Assembly (NCBI GenBank): GCA_026545225.1
Contig: CM048845.1
Coordinates: 37,093,501 to 37,157,500, forward strand
Direction of reading: 5' to 3'
From: Cornus controversa
Taxonomy: Eukaryota; Streptophyta; Magnoliopsida; Cornales; Cornaceae
DNA: 64,000 bases
Below, piece by piece: positions 35,301-43,860 of this stretch. Positions within the stretch are counted from its first letter, which is position 1; every line of letters starts with the position of its first letter. The translations under genes and the position numbers were made by a program. The notes below the pieces were generated by a model, which had not been told where the DNA came from, did no database searches, and was given only the letters and a program-made list of their open reading frames with translations.

Positions 35301-35802
35301 GTAGAAAATAAACAATCGAATATGCAAAATCAAAATTGATATATTCTTTTCCTTGTCCAGGAACCAAATAAGGTCCCAAGCAACACAGAAATCGGGAAAA
35401 TCTGAGCTACTCATACAAAAATCCATCACATTGTGAAAACAACGTCCCTCATACACAACAATTGCGAAAGAATTGAATGAGCATTTGTACAAATTAATAC
35501 ATATACACACACATATATATATTTGACGAGCTGACCTGGTAGCAAGTGACGGGAATTTCGACGATTCCTGTTCGTGTCTGGGCATTGTTGTTCTCAATGA
35601 CACGAATGTCAGTGGCGTTCAATCTCCAGTGACCCACAGCCAAGAAACATCTCCTCCTGAGTGTTTCGGACCCAATCGGAGTGTTGTTGTTTGTTCTGAT
35701 GATGGGAGGAAGAGAAACCTTCTTCTTGTTGTTGATTTCTTGGAGATTGTTTCCGCAGAAACAACAACCAGGAACTGTCGGCACTGAACGAACAAATGCC
35801 AT
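14776..35802 (-). CDS. PARC6: PARC6/CDP1 chloroplast-division protein, 12 exons, 814 aa
   Basis: PARC6 (paralogue of ARC6; also CDP1 or ARC6H) is known as a nuclear-encoded inner-envelope chloroplast protein that positions the FtsZ ring and recruits PDV1. Exons, in coding order: 35802-35536, 30304-30191, 30114-29977, 29756-29652, 29557-29435, 29044-28676, 28458-28363, 28284-28165, 18412-18347, 18253-17483, 15936-15746, 14860-14776. All introns are GT-AG; all are phase 0 except the last (phase 2). The sum is 2445 nt with no internal stop. The protein has a basic, Ser/Thr-containing N-terminus (transit peptide), a J-like region without HPD (about 86-150), a long stromal part with TPENAERR and LLPWD blocks, one membrane helix (about 576-596) and a C-terminal ARC6-like domain (about 683-814). 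The gene looks functional. Large introns are due to transposons. Confidence 0.95.
14861..15745 (-). other. PARC6 intron 11 (885 bp)
   Basis: AT-rich, with a (TAA)n microsatellite at about 14900-14930. I see no mobile element with defined ends. Confidence 0.85.
15746..15936 (-). CDS. PARC6: PARC6 exon 11 (residues 724-787)
   Basis: Encodes WQALADAAKDRSCFWRFVLL, then MAEIEALLEEAAELVDESL and KNPNYY, the core of the C-terminal domain that in Arabidopsis binds PDV1. Ends in phase 2 (AG of a Ser codon), donor GTAACT, acceptor CAACAG. Confidence 0.96.
16562..17381. mobile_element. TIR element (~0.8 kb) in PARC6 intron 10
   Basis: The left end AATGCCCTGAGGTTTGAC and the inverse of the right end (AATGACCCTGAGGTTTGG) match with few changes, and the match continues through a shared CTCAGATTAAA motif, giving terminal inverted repeats of about 45 bp. 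No coding domain is visible inside; it contains a pyrimidine-rich stretch and a (CT)n run at about 17276-17311. I could not identify a clean target duplication. Similar end motifs occur near 14035-14085 and 37095-37180. Best reading: a non-autonomous DNA transposon of uncertain superfamily. Confidence 0.6.
17276..17311 (+). repeat. (CT)n microsatellite
   Basis: About 16 uninterrupted CT units inside the intron 10 TIR element. Confidence 0.95.
17483..18253 (-). CDS. PARC6: PARC6 exon 10 (residues 467-723)
   Basis: Starts VNFFAVEKKPLGN and contains the conserved PSVQLKRNLG block, the membrane helix VVGKIAFVTVLGCVMFAVNL (about residues 576-595), a variable intermembrane-space linker, and the start of the C-terminal domain (MEEAETLVKQWQAIKAEALG). 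It ends LDESMLLQ with donor GTACAC. Acceptor CTGCAG. Confidence 0.96.
18347..18412 (-). CDS. PARC6: PARC6 exon 9 (residues 445-466)
   Basis: A 66-bp exon encoding ETWLKDAVLGLFPDTRDC and SPSL, lying 9.75 kb from exon 8. Acceptor GACCAG, donor GTAAGA. Too short for ordinary ORF finding and easy to miss. Confidence 0.93.
18413..19621 (-). other. PARC6 intron 8, part next to exon 9
   Basis: About 1.2 kb without recognisable genes. A 42-bp stretch near 19350-19400 is repeated once in tandem at 19411-19450 (AGGGAGCAAGAACAAGATCT). No mobile-element ends noted. Confidence 0.7.
19627..20026 (-). repeat. 3' LTR of the intron 8 gypsy element (400 bp)
   Basis: On the plus strand it starts TGATGCAGGACAGG and ends CCTACATCA, giving TGATG...CATCA inverted ends. 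It aligns along its full length with the right LTR, apart from small indels in the GA-rich part. Confidence 0.93.
19960..20351 (-). pseudogene. Integrase tail and frameshifted chromodomain
   Basis: MEYLSPNRGTSEP (about 20315-20351) is the end of the integrase C-terminal region. Further on, YYLVRW and, in a second frame, DITWSTNEFF with a downstream Ser-rich tail match the aromatic-cage and end of a chromodomain (YLVRW...DxTW). The change of frame near 20140 breaks the domain. The reading frame then overlaps the 3' LTR. Confidence 0.7.
20468..21331 (-). pseudogene. Protease-integrase fusion ORF (287 aa) lacking RT and RNase H
   Basis: Residues 1-75 (MAWVDKTSLLVTERC ... DVLPLTVAHVLLGHPW ... 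TIMLKPM) match the C-terminal half of the gypsy protease. After a short linker (about 80-115) the frame continues into the integrase core: MVSNRDVKYTSSFWKTLW, FPSTFHPQINKQIGVINRSL and a C-terminal segment near LSKKNYEL. The whole RT-RNase H region and the integrase zinc region are deleted, yet the frame remains open across the joint. The protease Asp region lies upstream, beyond a stop near 21340, and reads IIDRRN rather than the usual DSG. It ends at 20468 by a stop before the chromodomain. Unlikely to be active as an enzyme. Confidence 0.85.
21472..21837 (-). pseudogene. Possible gag remnant of the intron 8 element
   Basis: A 121-aa open frame rich in Ser, Pro, Arg and His (SPRTSREPHMSQTSFRESQI), placed upstream of protease where the C-terminal part of gag should lie. 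No zinc knuckle is visible. Identification rests on position only. Confidence 0.35.
22751..23918. repeat. 574-bp tandem direct duplication within the intron 8 element
   Basis: Unit 1 is 22751-23324 and unit 2 is 23325-23918; both start GCTTCTGAACTAGTTGAGTT and contain GGAGTCGACTAGGAGCGACG. They differ by scattered substitutions and small indels, for instance extra T residues in the poly-T stretch of unit 2. Both carry the same minus-strand open frame of about 85 aa, with no recognisable domain. Confidence 0.95.
24533..24544 (-). other. Primer-binding site (initiator tRNA-Met type) of the intron 8 element
   Basis: The minus strand reads TGGTATCAGAGC two bases inside the right LTR, complementary to the 3' end of initiator tRNA-Met. 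Confidence 0.93.
24547..24968 (-). repeat. 5' LTR of the intron 8 gypsy element (422 bp)
   Basis: On the plus strand it starts TGATGCAGGACAAGTAGGGG and ends GTCCTTATTCA, followed by the ACTAG duplication. It is longer than the left LTR mainly because of extra purine-rich units at about 24600-24690. Confidence 0.93.
24974..28164 (-). other. PARC6 intron 8, part next to exon 8
   Basis: About 3.2 kb without a supportable gene. It contains a long pyrimidine-rich stretch (27370-27560), whose ORFs on both strands are low-complexity shadows, and a cluster of GATTGATCAAGCTCC / TCAATCGATCAAGCTCC motifs at 27655-27800 resembling the short palindromes found in LTRs elsewhere in the window. Confidence 0.65.
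28165..28284 (-). CDS. PARC6: PARC6 exon 8 (residues 405-444)
   Basis: Encodes GDEAEAVEKLRQLELNSN through RDVSGTNQSL. Donor GTATGT opens the 9.75 kb intron 8. Acceptor ATCCAG. Confidence 0.94.
28363..28458 (-). CDS. PARC6: PARC6 exon 7 (residues 373-404)
   Basis: Encodes INKAKTICESLIASEG through FEEAFCLFLLGQ. Acceptor TGTAG, donor GTAATT. Confidence 0.95.
28676..29044 (-). CDS. PARC6: PARC6 exon 6 (residues 250-372)
   Basis: Begins IEESLEELAPACTLEILG and contains TPENAERRLGAIAALRELLR, QDWPCFLSQAL and ATEIVDLLPWDNLA, hallmark blocks of the stromal region, ending SSKQTDL. Acceptor TTTTAG, donor GTAATT. Confidence 0.96.
29435..29557 (-). CDS. PARC6: PARC6 exon 5 (residues 209-249)
   Basis: Encodes CAIAKVGFEKNNICQGFEA to SLGNMTLLSQ. 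Acceptor ends TTGAAG, chosen because the next upstream AG would bring in a stop; donor GTATAT. Confidence 0.92.
29652..29756 (-). CDS. PARC6: PARC6 exon 4 (residues 174-208)
   Basis: Encodes VGEEKLVLDIGKAAL through KPYIHDLLLSMALAE, an alpha-helical stromal segment. Acceptor TTTAG before GTTGGA, donor GTAAGG. No single long ORF shows this exon; it is placed from splice sites and similarity. Confidence 0.94.
29977..30114 (-). CDS. PARC6: PARC6 exon 3 (residues 128-173)
   Basis: Begins NLLMDVRDKLLFEPEYAGN and ends IPWAWFPGALCLLQE, both strongly conserved in ARC6/PARC6. Acceptor TTGCAG, donor GTATGA. Confidence 0.95.
30191..30304 (-). CDS. PARC6: PARC6 exon 2 (residues 90-127)
   Basis: Starts IVGVPNQAEKDEIVKS and ends EEGYTMDVVVSRQ, matching the J-like region of PARC6. 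Acceptor TTACAG before 30304, donor GTGGGA after 30191. The acceptor and first bases of this exon are partly copied twice upstream in intron 1. Confidence 0.94.
30301..30775. repeat. Degenerate tandem triplication abutting exon 2, copying its splice acceptor
   Basis: Three units begin near 30301, 30498 and 30618; each contains AATAACTAAAACTGAAAATC, GAGGCAAGT-like and GTGAGTGAAGATATTA motifs. The middle unit has an internal deletion. On the minus strand each unit ends in a TTATTT(A/G)CAG acceptor followed by ATTGTTG- or GTTGTTG-like bases, that is, copies of the true exon 2 acceptor at 30304/30305. Confidence 0.9.
31418..31885. mobile_element. hAT-type MITE in PARC6 intron 1 (468 bp)
   Basis: The ends TAGGGGTGGCA and (inverted) CAGGGGTGGCA are typical hAT terminal repeats. 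They are flanked by CGTTGAAA (31410-31417) and CTTTGAAA (31886-31893), an 8-bp target duplication with one mismatch, which is the hAT length. No transposase is present. The interior is rich in CGGGTT/AACCCG words, as in known plant hAT MITEs. Confidence 0.88.
33134..33281. repeat. 74-bp tandem direct duplication
   Basis: Two consecutive copies starting CCACTTTATGGGGCTGCCAC differ at one base by eye (GTCATGG versus GTAATGG), so the duplication is recent. Confidence 0.97.
34932..35230 (-). mobile_element. Possible LTR relic with iMet-type primer site
   Basis: On the minus strand 34943-34932 reads TTTGTATCAGAGC, matching the initiator tRNA-Met primer site at 11 of 12 positions, and is next to a TGTTGCAG sequence that could be an LTR end. 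I could not find the second LTR, so this is tentative. Confidence 0.3.
35536..35802 (-). CDS. PARC6: PARC6 exon 1 (residues 1-89)
   Basis: ATG at 35800-35802 begins MAFVRSVPTV. The exon encodes the transit peptide (basic, few acidic residues before about 65) and ends EIPVTCYQ, the start of the J-like region. Donor GTCAGC at 35535. The in-frame codon just upstream is TTG, so this ATG is the first usable start. Confidence 0.93.
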
Positions 35803-36096
35803 CAAAATCGTAGGCTAAACTCGATATGCAACATCAACATTTTTTGAAGCAATGAAGTGGAAATAGCAACGGTTTCCAAGCATTTTTCGAGAGGGACCCG
35901 ATTTCATGGTGGTTAGGGTTTCTAATGTGTAGTTATGATTTCAAGTTTCAAAAAGATTAGACACTATATTATTATGATGGAAAATCTTTACATTTGTTAC
36001 GGAAAAGCATGTTTTTCTTTAACAACAAAACAATTACGTTTGGATAGGTTATACTTTACCTTCCCAAAAAAAAGAACACTTAACGTATAACTTTTT

Positions 36097-36218
36097 GTTT
36101 TGGATAATTTAATTTACCTTCCTGTAGCATATGGTAAATAACTTTTTCACCCAACAAGTTTTGGATAATTTAATTTACCTTCCTATAGCATATGGTAAAT
36201 AACTTTTTCACCCAACAA
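36097..36218. repeat. 61-bp tandem direct duplication upstream of PARC6
   Basis: Both units contain GTTTTGGATAATTTAATTTA and AGCATATGGTAAATAACTTT; they lie about 0.3-0.4 kb upstream of the PARC6 start codon. Confidence 0.95.
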
Positions 36219-36309
36219 CAAAGTTATGAGCCCTAACTTTACCATTTTATCCTCAATATTATGGTGTAAAAAAGGGTAATTTTTTCTGATTTCCGTGAGG
36301 TTTGATTTA

Positions 36310-36770
36310 GGGTATGTTTGGTAGAGTGGAAAAGAAAATAAATGATAACATTATTAATGAGAAAAAAGAAAGGAAATGAGAGGATAGTGTTAAACTTTTA
36401 TTGTATTTGGTTGATTAGTAAAGGAAAAGATAATTAACATGTTTGGAAAAAAAGGAAATGAAATAATTTAAAAAATTTACCATTTTACCCCTTTATATTT
36501 AAAAGAAATTTTTTTAGCTTTTATCAAAATAAGGGTAAAGTTGGTATTAACAAAGTTTCATTAAAAAATGTAATCTTTCCTTCCCTTTCCTTCCATTTCT
36601 TCCCATTTTTGAAAGGATAACAAAAGCTATTATTCATCCTTAATTTATCCCTCCAAATCTTTCCATTTTTTTTCCTTTCCATTAAAAATTTCATACCAAA
36701 CACACAAAACGATATCCCTCCATCACCTTTCTTTTCTTTTCCTTCTATTTCTTTCCTACCAAACTAGCCC
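36310..36770. mobile_element. Tourist-like (PIF/Harbinger) MITE, 461 bp
   Basis: The left end GGGTATGTTTGGTAG and inverted right end GGGCTAGTTTGGTAG form terminal repeats, flanked by TTA on both sides (36307-36309 and 36771-36773). The 3-bp TTA duplication and the GGG...TTTGGTA end are typical of PIF/Harbinger MITEs. It lies about 0.5 kb upstream of the PARC6 start codon. Confidence 0.85.
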
Positions 36771-37537
36771 TTAATTACCCTCAAATTAAATTTTTTATAA
36801 AATTACTCTAACACCCTTGTTAGTTAACGATCTGCTAAACAAAATCACATCTAATATACATTTACAAAAGTACATTTCATTTATAATGCTTTTGCGCAAA
36901 AATAACCTCAATTTCTAATCATTTGACTGAGATTAACATGTTTTATATATGTATTTTCTCCATCAATGTCACACCAACACTACTGGCTACCACCATCGAG
37001 GATAGTTTTTGCATTTTATTTTTTATATTAATTAACTTTAACGGAGCTAATTATAAATTAACACCAGGGATATTCAGAATAAAGTCAACCAAATCTCAAG
37101 AAAGGTTGACCACCATATTTTAAAAACTTTAATCCGAGGGTAATTAGACAAAACCTCAGGGGAGGTATGAGTAATTTACCTTGCAAGATACTCCCTCGAA
37201 CTATCATCTTCTTAAAAGGGTGAATTACTCTTCCATCTCTTGAGGTTTGTCCAAATATCTCGCAAATGAAACTTTTTTGAAAAGTGTCCAATTTACACTA
37301 ACAACCCCTAAGGTTAGTTTACTGTTAAACTCTTCAATGGTATATTTTCAAAATACTGAAATTACCCTTAATCATAGTTGATAAAGTAGCACCTAGGCTC
37401 CAAAAGAAAACCAGGCTCAGCTAGAGCGTCTCAACCTAATACAGGCCAAGTCCCTTCAATCAGGCTCACATAAAAGTCCTCAGCCTCACGCTTTTTTAGT
37501 AGGCTCCAGGCTGAAAAAAGTCATTCCTTTTTATTTT

Positions 37538-37843
37538 TAATCATTTACTCATATCATTTTCTTTTTTATTTAATGACTACTAAAGTAAAATGTTCTATAT
37601 CGTAACATAATCATACTTAATGGATCATATTGTTTAACCTTATGAAGTATTTGACAAAATTCATAAATTTATGATTCACTACTTTTTTTTTAATCATTTA
37701 TTCATATCATTTTCTTTTTTATTTAATGACTACTAAAGTAAAATGTTCTATATCATAGCATAATCATATTTAATGGATCATATTGTTCAACCTTGTGAAG
37801 TATTTGACAAAATTCATAAATTTATGGTTCACTTCTTACATTA
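37538..37843. repeat. 153-bp tandem direct duplication
   Basis: Units at 37538-37690 and 37691-37843 share TAATCATTTA at the start and GACAAAATTCATAAATTTAT near the end, with a few substitutions. Confidence 0.95.
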
Positions 37844-38280
37844 ATTGCAGTTAGAGTTTAATTCTAATTATATATGATAATATATGTTTAATATTTGCAT
37901 GATTATAAATTTTATTGTTTCTAATTTTGTTATTACATATAATTTTGTTATGCATATGAAAGGATTTTTTAGCAAATATAAAAAGGGTCAAGGGCAAAAA
38001 AAAACTCTTGAGCTATGCCCCAATCAACAAATAACCCCCCTAAACTACAAAAGTGGTAGTAAATCCCCTAAACTATGATGTTTTGTTGCAATTTGCACTC
38101 CGTCAATGTGGCATTTGAGTTTCAGCATCAAACTCTCCCATGCCTATCACGTGATACACCATTTTTAATTTAATAACCAAAATGCCCTTATGTTACACCC
38201 AAACATGGCCTAGCCCAATTTTTCAAAAATTCCTCTCCACCCTTCCTCTTACTTGAGCTCAACAGAACCACACACACACT

Positions 38281-39077
38281 GTAGAGACCGAGTCCAATTT
38301 TGACCATTTTTTTTTTAGTTTATCATTTATTGTCTCTAAATAATTTTAAATGATGTTACACATGTTCTATAAGTGAAATGCATATGTGGGGACTAGTTTT
38401 GAGGTCCAGGAATGTCTTTTGGGCCAATTAGCTTATTTTGATATTTTCGGGTCGGCGAAGTCCGGGACACGACATTGATTTCAAAGCCGTAATTGCTTTC
38501 GAAATAAAAAATGGAGGTTGGGAAGGTACGTTTAGTGGCGTAAGGGCACTTTAGTTATTTTGCATCCTAAGATATTATAAAGATCTATATGGCTGGAATC
38601 CTAGCCATTTGAGAAGCTAGAACAACCGACCACTACTCTCTTTCTCTCCCTTTTCATCTCTTCTTCTTCTCTCTTCATTTTGGAGCCCTACAGCTTGGAT
38701 TTAGAAGGTGCGAGTGAAGGACAATTTGTTCTACTAGGTAAGGGTTGCATTTTGAACTAAATAAAGTCAGATTTGGTGGAACTTGAAACTTGAGGAATTC
38801 TAGGGATTTACTAGGAAAGTTTGAAAACTTGAGGTAGGGGTGTCTTATCCTTTCTTTCATTGATTCCATAGGTTTTGGTGGTTTAGCATGCTAGAATGAT
38901 GTAAGAAGGTTGAGTATGTTAATTTACTAGCTTTTCTTCTTAATTAAGCATGTTAAGATTGGTTCTCATATGTGTTATATGATGAGTTTGTGTATATGGG
39001 TTGATTGGGTATGCATGGTCTTGACCTAAAGATTTCAACCCAATGTTATTTGAGTGATTTTGATGATAACAACCTAT
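38281..39077 (+). repeat. 5' part of a gypsy long-type LTR, interrupted
   Basis: TGTAGAGACCGAGTCCAATT at 38281 matches the start of the long-LTR family, and the following 0.7 kb keeps the same layout: leader with CT-rich sequence near 38635-38680, then AT-rich transcribed part. It is cut by other insertions from about 39010 on. The region 39010-39077 (TTGACCTAAAGATTTCAACC) may be the start of another LTR, judging from a similar phrase at 60461. Confidence 0.6.
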
Positions 39078-39082
39078 TGTAG

Positions 39083-40379
39083 TGTAAAGACCGTGCCCAA
39101 TTCTGACCGATTTTTTAATTTTGTCATTATTACTTTAAACGCATTTTAAATGATATTTAACATGTTTTGAATGTGAGGAACATGTTTAGAGTGTTGGAAT
39201 ATGATTTTGGAAAGTTTTGGCAACTTTTGAAAAAGTTTGACTTTTTGGTCAAATTGGGGCCCGGGATGCGACTTAAGTGGGCCCGGGAATTTCGAAATTC
39301 TCAAAAATATTTATTTTGGGGAATGGCTTAAATGAAATGTTTAGATTGTTGAGGGAGTGATTTCGAGACCAATGGAGTTTTTGAGAATTAATTCAGAGGT
39401 CGGGAAGGTACATTAAGTGGCCCGGGGGTAAAATGGTCATTTCGTGCCCCTAGGGTTGAGATAAATATCAAAAAGGGTCTGAGATATTTCATTTTACGGA
39501 TCTCTCTCTCTCTCTACCTCTCTCATTTCATCTCTCTCCCTTCTCTCTAGATTCTAGGTCACTTGAGGTGTGATTTGGAAGATCCCGAAAAAGGAAAGTG
39601 TGTAGAAGGCGTTGAGGGCTTCGGTTTGAACCAATCAAAGTCTCCATTTCGTAAAGTTGAGAAAGTTGGAATTTCTCAAAGTTGGATTCAAAGCATAGGA
39701 TTTGAGGTAGGGGTGCTAGACTCATCTTTACTTTGATTCTATAGGTCACATATTTGTGACATGAAATATATGTTGAGATTTCTTGAGTTTAAGATTTTGT
39801 GTATGTGTATGTATATATATAAATGTGATTTATGCATATGTATATGTCTAACATGCTAGTTATGGCTCATATGTGTTGCATATGTGATATTAAGATTATA
39901 TATGCTAATGGTTGAAATTGTGTTCATTTGGTGAAAATGCATGAATTTGAGTTTCTATCTAGAATGATGCATGAAAGATATGACTTTCTTGAAAAATGCA
40001 TAAGCATGATGATTTTCATGATAAGAGTGTATTGGCATTGTGACAAGCTTGGGATGAGATGGAAAAATGCATTATTTTGATAAAAGCATTGCATTGTGTG
40101 AATTTTGTGCATTTATTTGATAAGTGTACATTATGTGAAAAGCGAGATTTTTGGGGCATGTGTGAGAATTAATAAGGGTATTGAATTCTAGGGTGCAAGA
40201 CCCAAAACTTGGCCAAGCGGGTGTTGCTTCCGTCGAGTTAGTAGCCCGAAAAACGTGAGCAAAGTATGTGGTCCCAAAGCAACCCTTACTACGGATTGTG
40301 ATAAGCGAAGTCCTCAGTTAAATTGATTTCTGGATTTATGTGGCATGAGTTATAGATATGAAACGTTACTTGTTTAAGT

Positions 40380-40429
<50 letters not shown>

Positions 40430-41576
40430 GCCTTGAAATGGGAAGCATTATGCATGATTTATAAAATGTGATCATTTATGGGTAAAGAGCATGGATATTT
40501 GTCATATAGATTGTAATGATTTCATATGCATCTATGCATGGCCGCCTAAGTTAGAGTAGAGTTGGGTGGATTATTCCTACTAAGTGAGAGAGGATAAGGT
40601 CACCTCCTATTTATATAAACTTTTCAGATAAGGCACCAATGAAGGATGAAGCATGAATGGCTCAATGGACCTTGTTGAGTACCATTTTTGGACTTTTGAC
40701 CTTTTGAGATGTATATAGATGTCCATGTCGGTTTGTGGCATGTGGACTATGTTAATGATGTTATATTTACATTTGATTCATGTTGATATACTCTAGTTTC
40801 AAGTGTAATTATCATATATGGATCATATGTGATTTATGGGTTTGAATGGAAGAAGTTGGTTTAAATTCCATTTTTGTGTAAATTATTGGATATAATTGTT
40901 AGAGATGTGGATTTCATGCTTAAAATGATATTTGATGATGTTTTTCTCATTTGTACATGTTGTAGATGATGTTTGATTATTTTTAGGCCTTCTAAAGGAG
41001 TTTTGGACCCTAAAAGTTGAGAATTTCGACCCCCAGACAATAGATTTTGATACTTGTGACAATACATGTTCGATGCATCGCAGCTTCGATGCATCTAACC
41101 CCCCAGTTCGATGCATCGAAGTTACTATTCACAACATTCTCCAAAATCTGTCCAAATTTTAATCGGGCATAACTTCTTCATTTTAAATCGAAATTGAGTG
41201 TGGTTTTTTTTGAAATTGAGTATTTTTGACTGCTCTATCTAATGGTGATGGTTTCAACACCAATTTACAGTCACAAGGGAAGTTGAATTCTGGAAATTTA
41301 GGGGTTATGTAAGTGTGGCTTGATGTGGGACCTTTTGAGGTTGGTTGTGGTTGAAGTTGAATTAGCACATCCATGTGCAAGAAAGAGGTAAGATTTTTCT
41401 GTATTTGAGTGTAAAGAGAGAGTTCATTAGAGATTAACGGATGGGTCACCCTTGATTTCCGAAGAACGGAAATTGGGGCGTGAAAACTTGCTATTATAGT
41501 GAGATTAGTGAGGAGATTTGGTGAGTGATAATCTAGTCACCTTTGATTTCTAGAGAATGGAAATCGGGGCATGATA
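39083..41576 (+). repeat. Solo LTR (2.49 kb), long-LTR gypsy family, TSD TGTAG
   Basis: It starts TGTAAAGACCGTGCCC and ends ATCGGGGCATGATA, and is flanked by TGTAG at 39078-39082 and 41577-41581. The end is consistent with decay of GGGGCGTGACA. No internal region is present, so it is a solo LTR formed by LTR-LTR recombination. It shares a long stretch (39966-40333) with 54443-54800 in the 4 kb LTR. An (AT)n run lies at 40381-40418. Near the 3' end, TTCGATGCATCG palindromes occur at 41069-41120, and the last 75 bp or so of the LTR seem duplicated (41448-41490 resembles 41535-41576). Confidence 0.85.
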
Positions 41577-42191
41577 TGTAGTGTAGACTTAATAAGTTTA
41601 CTTGAGTGTGCAATTTACAAGGTATCAAATTACCTCAAGTATCTTGAAGGCTTTGGACTTCAAAGAGACTTGGAAGAAGATATATCAAGCCACATGGTCA
41701 TAGACCTCACATGATGATGGAACCCAAGAGTTTAAAGAATTAGAGATCAAAAGACTTGGGTAGGCTAGTCTTGGGTGAGTGCTATTATTTAATGTAAAGT
41801 TATTTTTAAAGTAACTTCTTTTGAAAGCCCATCTCTTAACTTAGTGGACTATAAGAATATGCATATCATTTATATCATCCACAAGTCTTTAGACCATAAG
41901 TAATAGGCTATGAACTTCATTTATAACATCATGAGGTCGTTACTATGGTTAAGTTAGTTCAAGTTATAATAAGCTTTGGAAGAACTCAACTATTAAGACA
42001 TAACTAGGACCATATCTTTCAATCATATCATTTATAGTTCTTAGATACATTGACTTAAACTTTGAACTCAATTGACTCACTTTATAAAGTCTTGTCATGC
42101 ACAGTTGCTGTTTTGGAGACTTAGCGTAGAAATTTCACTAAGTGTTAGATTCTGGGAGCAAAATTGTAAATATGAGTTTTTCAATAAATCT
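41577..42191 (+). other. Unassigned retroelement flank between the solo LTR and the Athila 5' LTR
   Basis: About 0.6 kb of AT-rich sequence with no ORF. It continues across the Athila insertion into 58349 onward, since the Athila target duplication AATCT is at both joints. Probably part of an older LTR. Confidence 0.5.
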
Positions 42192-43593
42192 TGATAAGCG
42201 TTGAATGTTATACATTCTCATGCCTTTACTTATGTATCTTGATCCCATAGCTGTACATATTGTATAGTTTTTACATGTTTTTATGTTTTTGATGATTTTA
42301 GGTTCAAACTCAGAATGTGGCGTTATTCGACTCCTTTATCAGTTCAACAATGCATTCCTATTTCCTACCATACTTCATGAAAAGTCTACATCAAGGAATA
42401 GTGAATGGCTTGTCAAGACCGGACTCAGAAAGTTAAAAATCTGCAGAAGAAGGAAGATCGATGCATTGAAGTAACCACTTCGATGCATCGCCCGAACCTG
42501 TTGAAGATATTTTTCTGCAGATATTTTCTCCACTTGCCACTTATCCAATTTTGCTTGGATAAAGCCTTGCACGGAATTTCTATGATATTTTGAGCCTCAG
42601 ATCAGTTATATAGCTAGAGAATATATAATAAAAAGAAAACACATAATTCTTGTAATAGAGAGCATATATAGGATTCTAGAGAGAGAAAGTGAAGTTCTAG
42701 AGAGGAAAAGTTTCAAAGAGGGCTTTGTAAGGCCTTGAATACCATTTTGAGCATGGGATCATCTCTGTCTATGGAGTGCTTCCAACGCACCATGATCAAC
42801 TAATCCTTCTCTAGGGTTTTGACAAACTCTAACTTTGTAACTATGTTCTAACTTCAATGAATTGAGAATTTTTATGTATTTTGTGTATATGTCTTTTACC
42901 TTGAGCCTTATATAAATATGAGTTTACAAATTCTCCATGTTCATGTGTTGTGATTTATCTTCTTGTCTTAGAATACTTAAATTCCTCACATGATCCTTAA
43001 ACACTTGTAAGTTCCACAAAGATTACAAGTGATGGCTTGAGACTAGTTTTCACTATAACATGCATAGCTAGATTTGCATAGTCCATGCCTAGAGAAGGTG
43101 ATTTCGCTACAATTAAGTAAGTAGATAGGTAGGGAAATCAAGTGACGATGATTTTGCTACAAGTAGGCAATTAGGTAATTAGGGAAATCACACTTTTCGA
43201 ATATGGATTATAGTATATTAAGGTGTGTGTATCCTCTTGGCGACGCTGTTGTAGGTGGAACTTGTCAACACGTCATTAGTACACATTTGTATGAATTCTC
43301 CTAATTTATTATAAGTATGACATACTACGAGGCTAGCGAGGAAGTCTAAACATAGTCCTTTATTCTTCTCTCAACTTTGTATTTAAATTATCTTTTATGC
43401 TTTCACAGTAGAGTAAGACTCAACCAACACGTGGTTGTGATTTAAACAAGAACCAACCCTCAATCTTTAGCGAGTTATACCTACATAGTCTCTATGGGAT
43501 CGACACCCACAACTTAGAGCCCTATCCTTCAAGGATTCGTTCTATTGCAAGTAGTAAATTTATAAATTGCGAGTAGCGTAACCGCACACAATA
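42192..43593 (+). repeat. 5' LTR of the Athila-type element (1.40 kb)
   Basis: Starts TGATAAGCGTTGAATG and ends just before the primer site. It carries a short cluster of CGATGCAT(C/T)G palindromes at 42459-42492, and a 34-bp segment near 43015-43050 that is absent from the 3' LTR. Confidence 0.93.
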
Positions 43594-43598
43594 ATTTT

Positions 43599-43616
43599 TG
43601 GCGCCGTTGCCGGGGA
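43599..43616 (+). other. Primer-binding site, tRNA-Asp type
   Basis: TGGCGCCGTTGCCGGGGA, five bases after the 5' LTR, is the primer site characteristic of plant Athila elements. Confidence 0.92.
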
Positions 43617-43860
43617 CTACGGTTAAAACGCTAAATTAGAGGATTGAGTCTAGTTTAAGTTTTAACTTAACTCATTCTTTATATTCTTTATTTGTAAGTA
43701 TCTTTATCTTTATTTCTTAAGTGTTTCATTGTAGGTACTTATCTAAACAAGGCATTAAGACTTAAGCTTGGATCCTTGTGAGTAGAGTATTCAATTTTCT
43801 TGCACTTGGAAGTTTAAAATTTTATTTTTGCACATAGTTTAAAGTTTTTGGTTTACTCAT

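Larger units (their letters stand above)
30776..35535 (-). other. PARC6 intron 1, distal 4.8 kb
   Basis: Apart from the hAT-type MITE (31418-31885), a 74-bp tandem duplication (33134-33281) and a possible LTR/primer-site relic near 34932, I see no gene or element with defined ends. The short ORFs here match nothing. Confidence 0.6.
35803..38281. other. Upstream region of PARC6
   Basis: Contains the presumed PARC6 promoter and 5' untranslated region just right of 35802 (no TATA box I trust), a 61-bp tandem duplication, a Tourist-like MITE and a 153-bp tandem duplication. No gene supported. AT-rich. Confidence 0.65.

Noticed and set aside
35536..35805. PARC6 start at the codon just upstream of 35802
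   Set aside because: That codon is TTG; the first in-frame ATG is at 35802 and gives a family-typical length.
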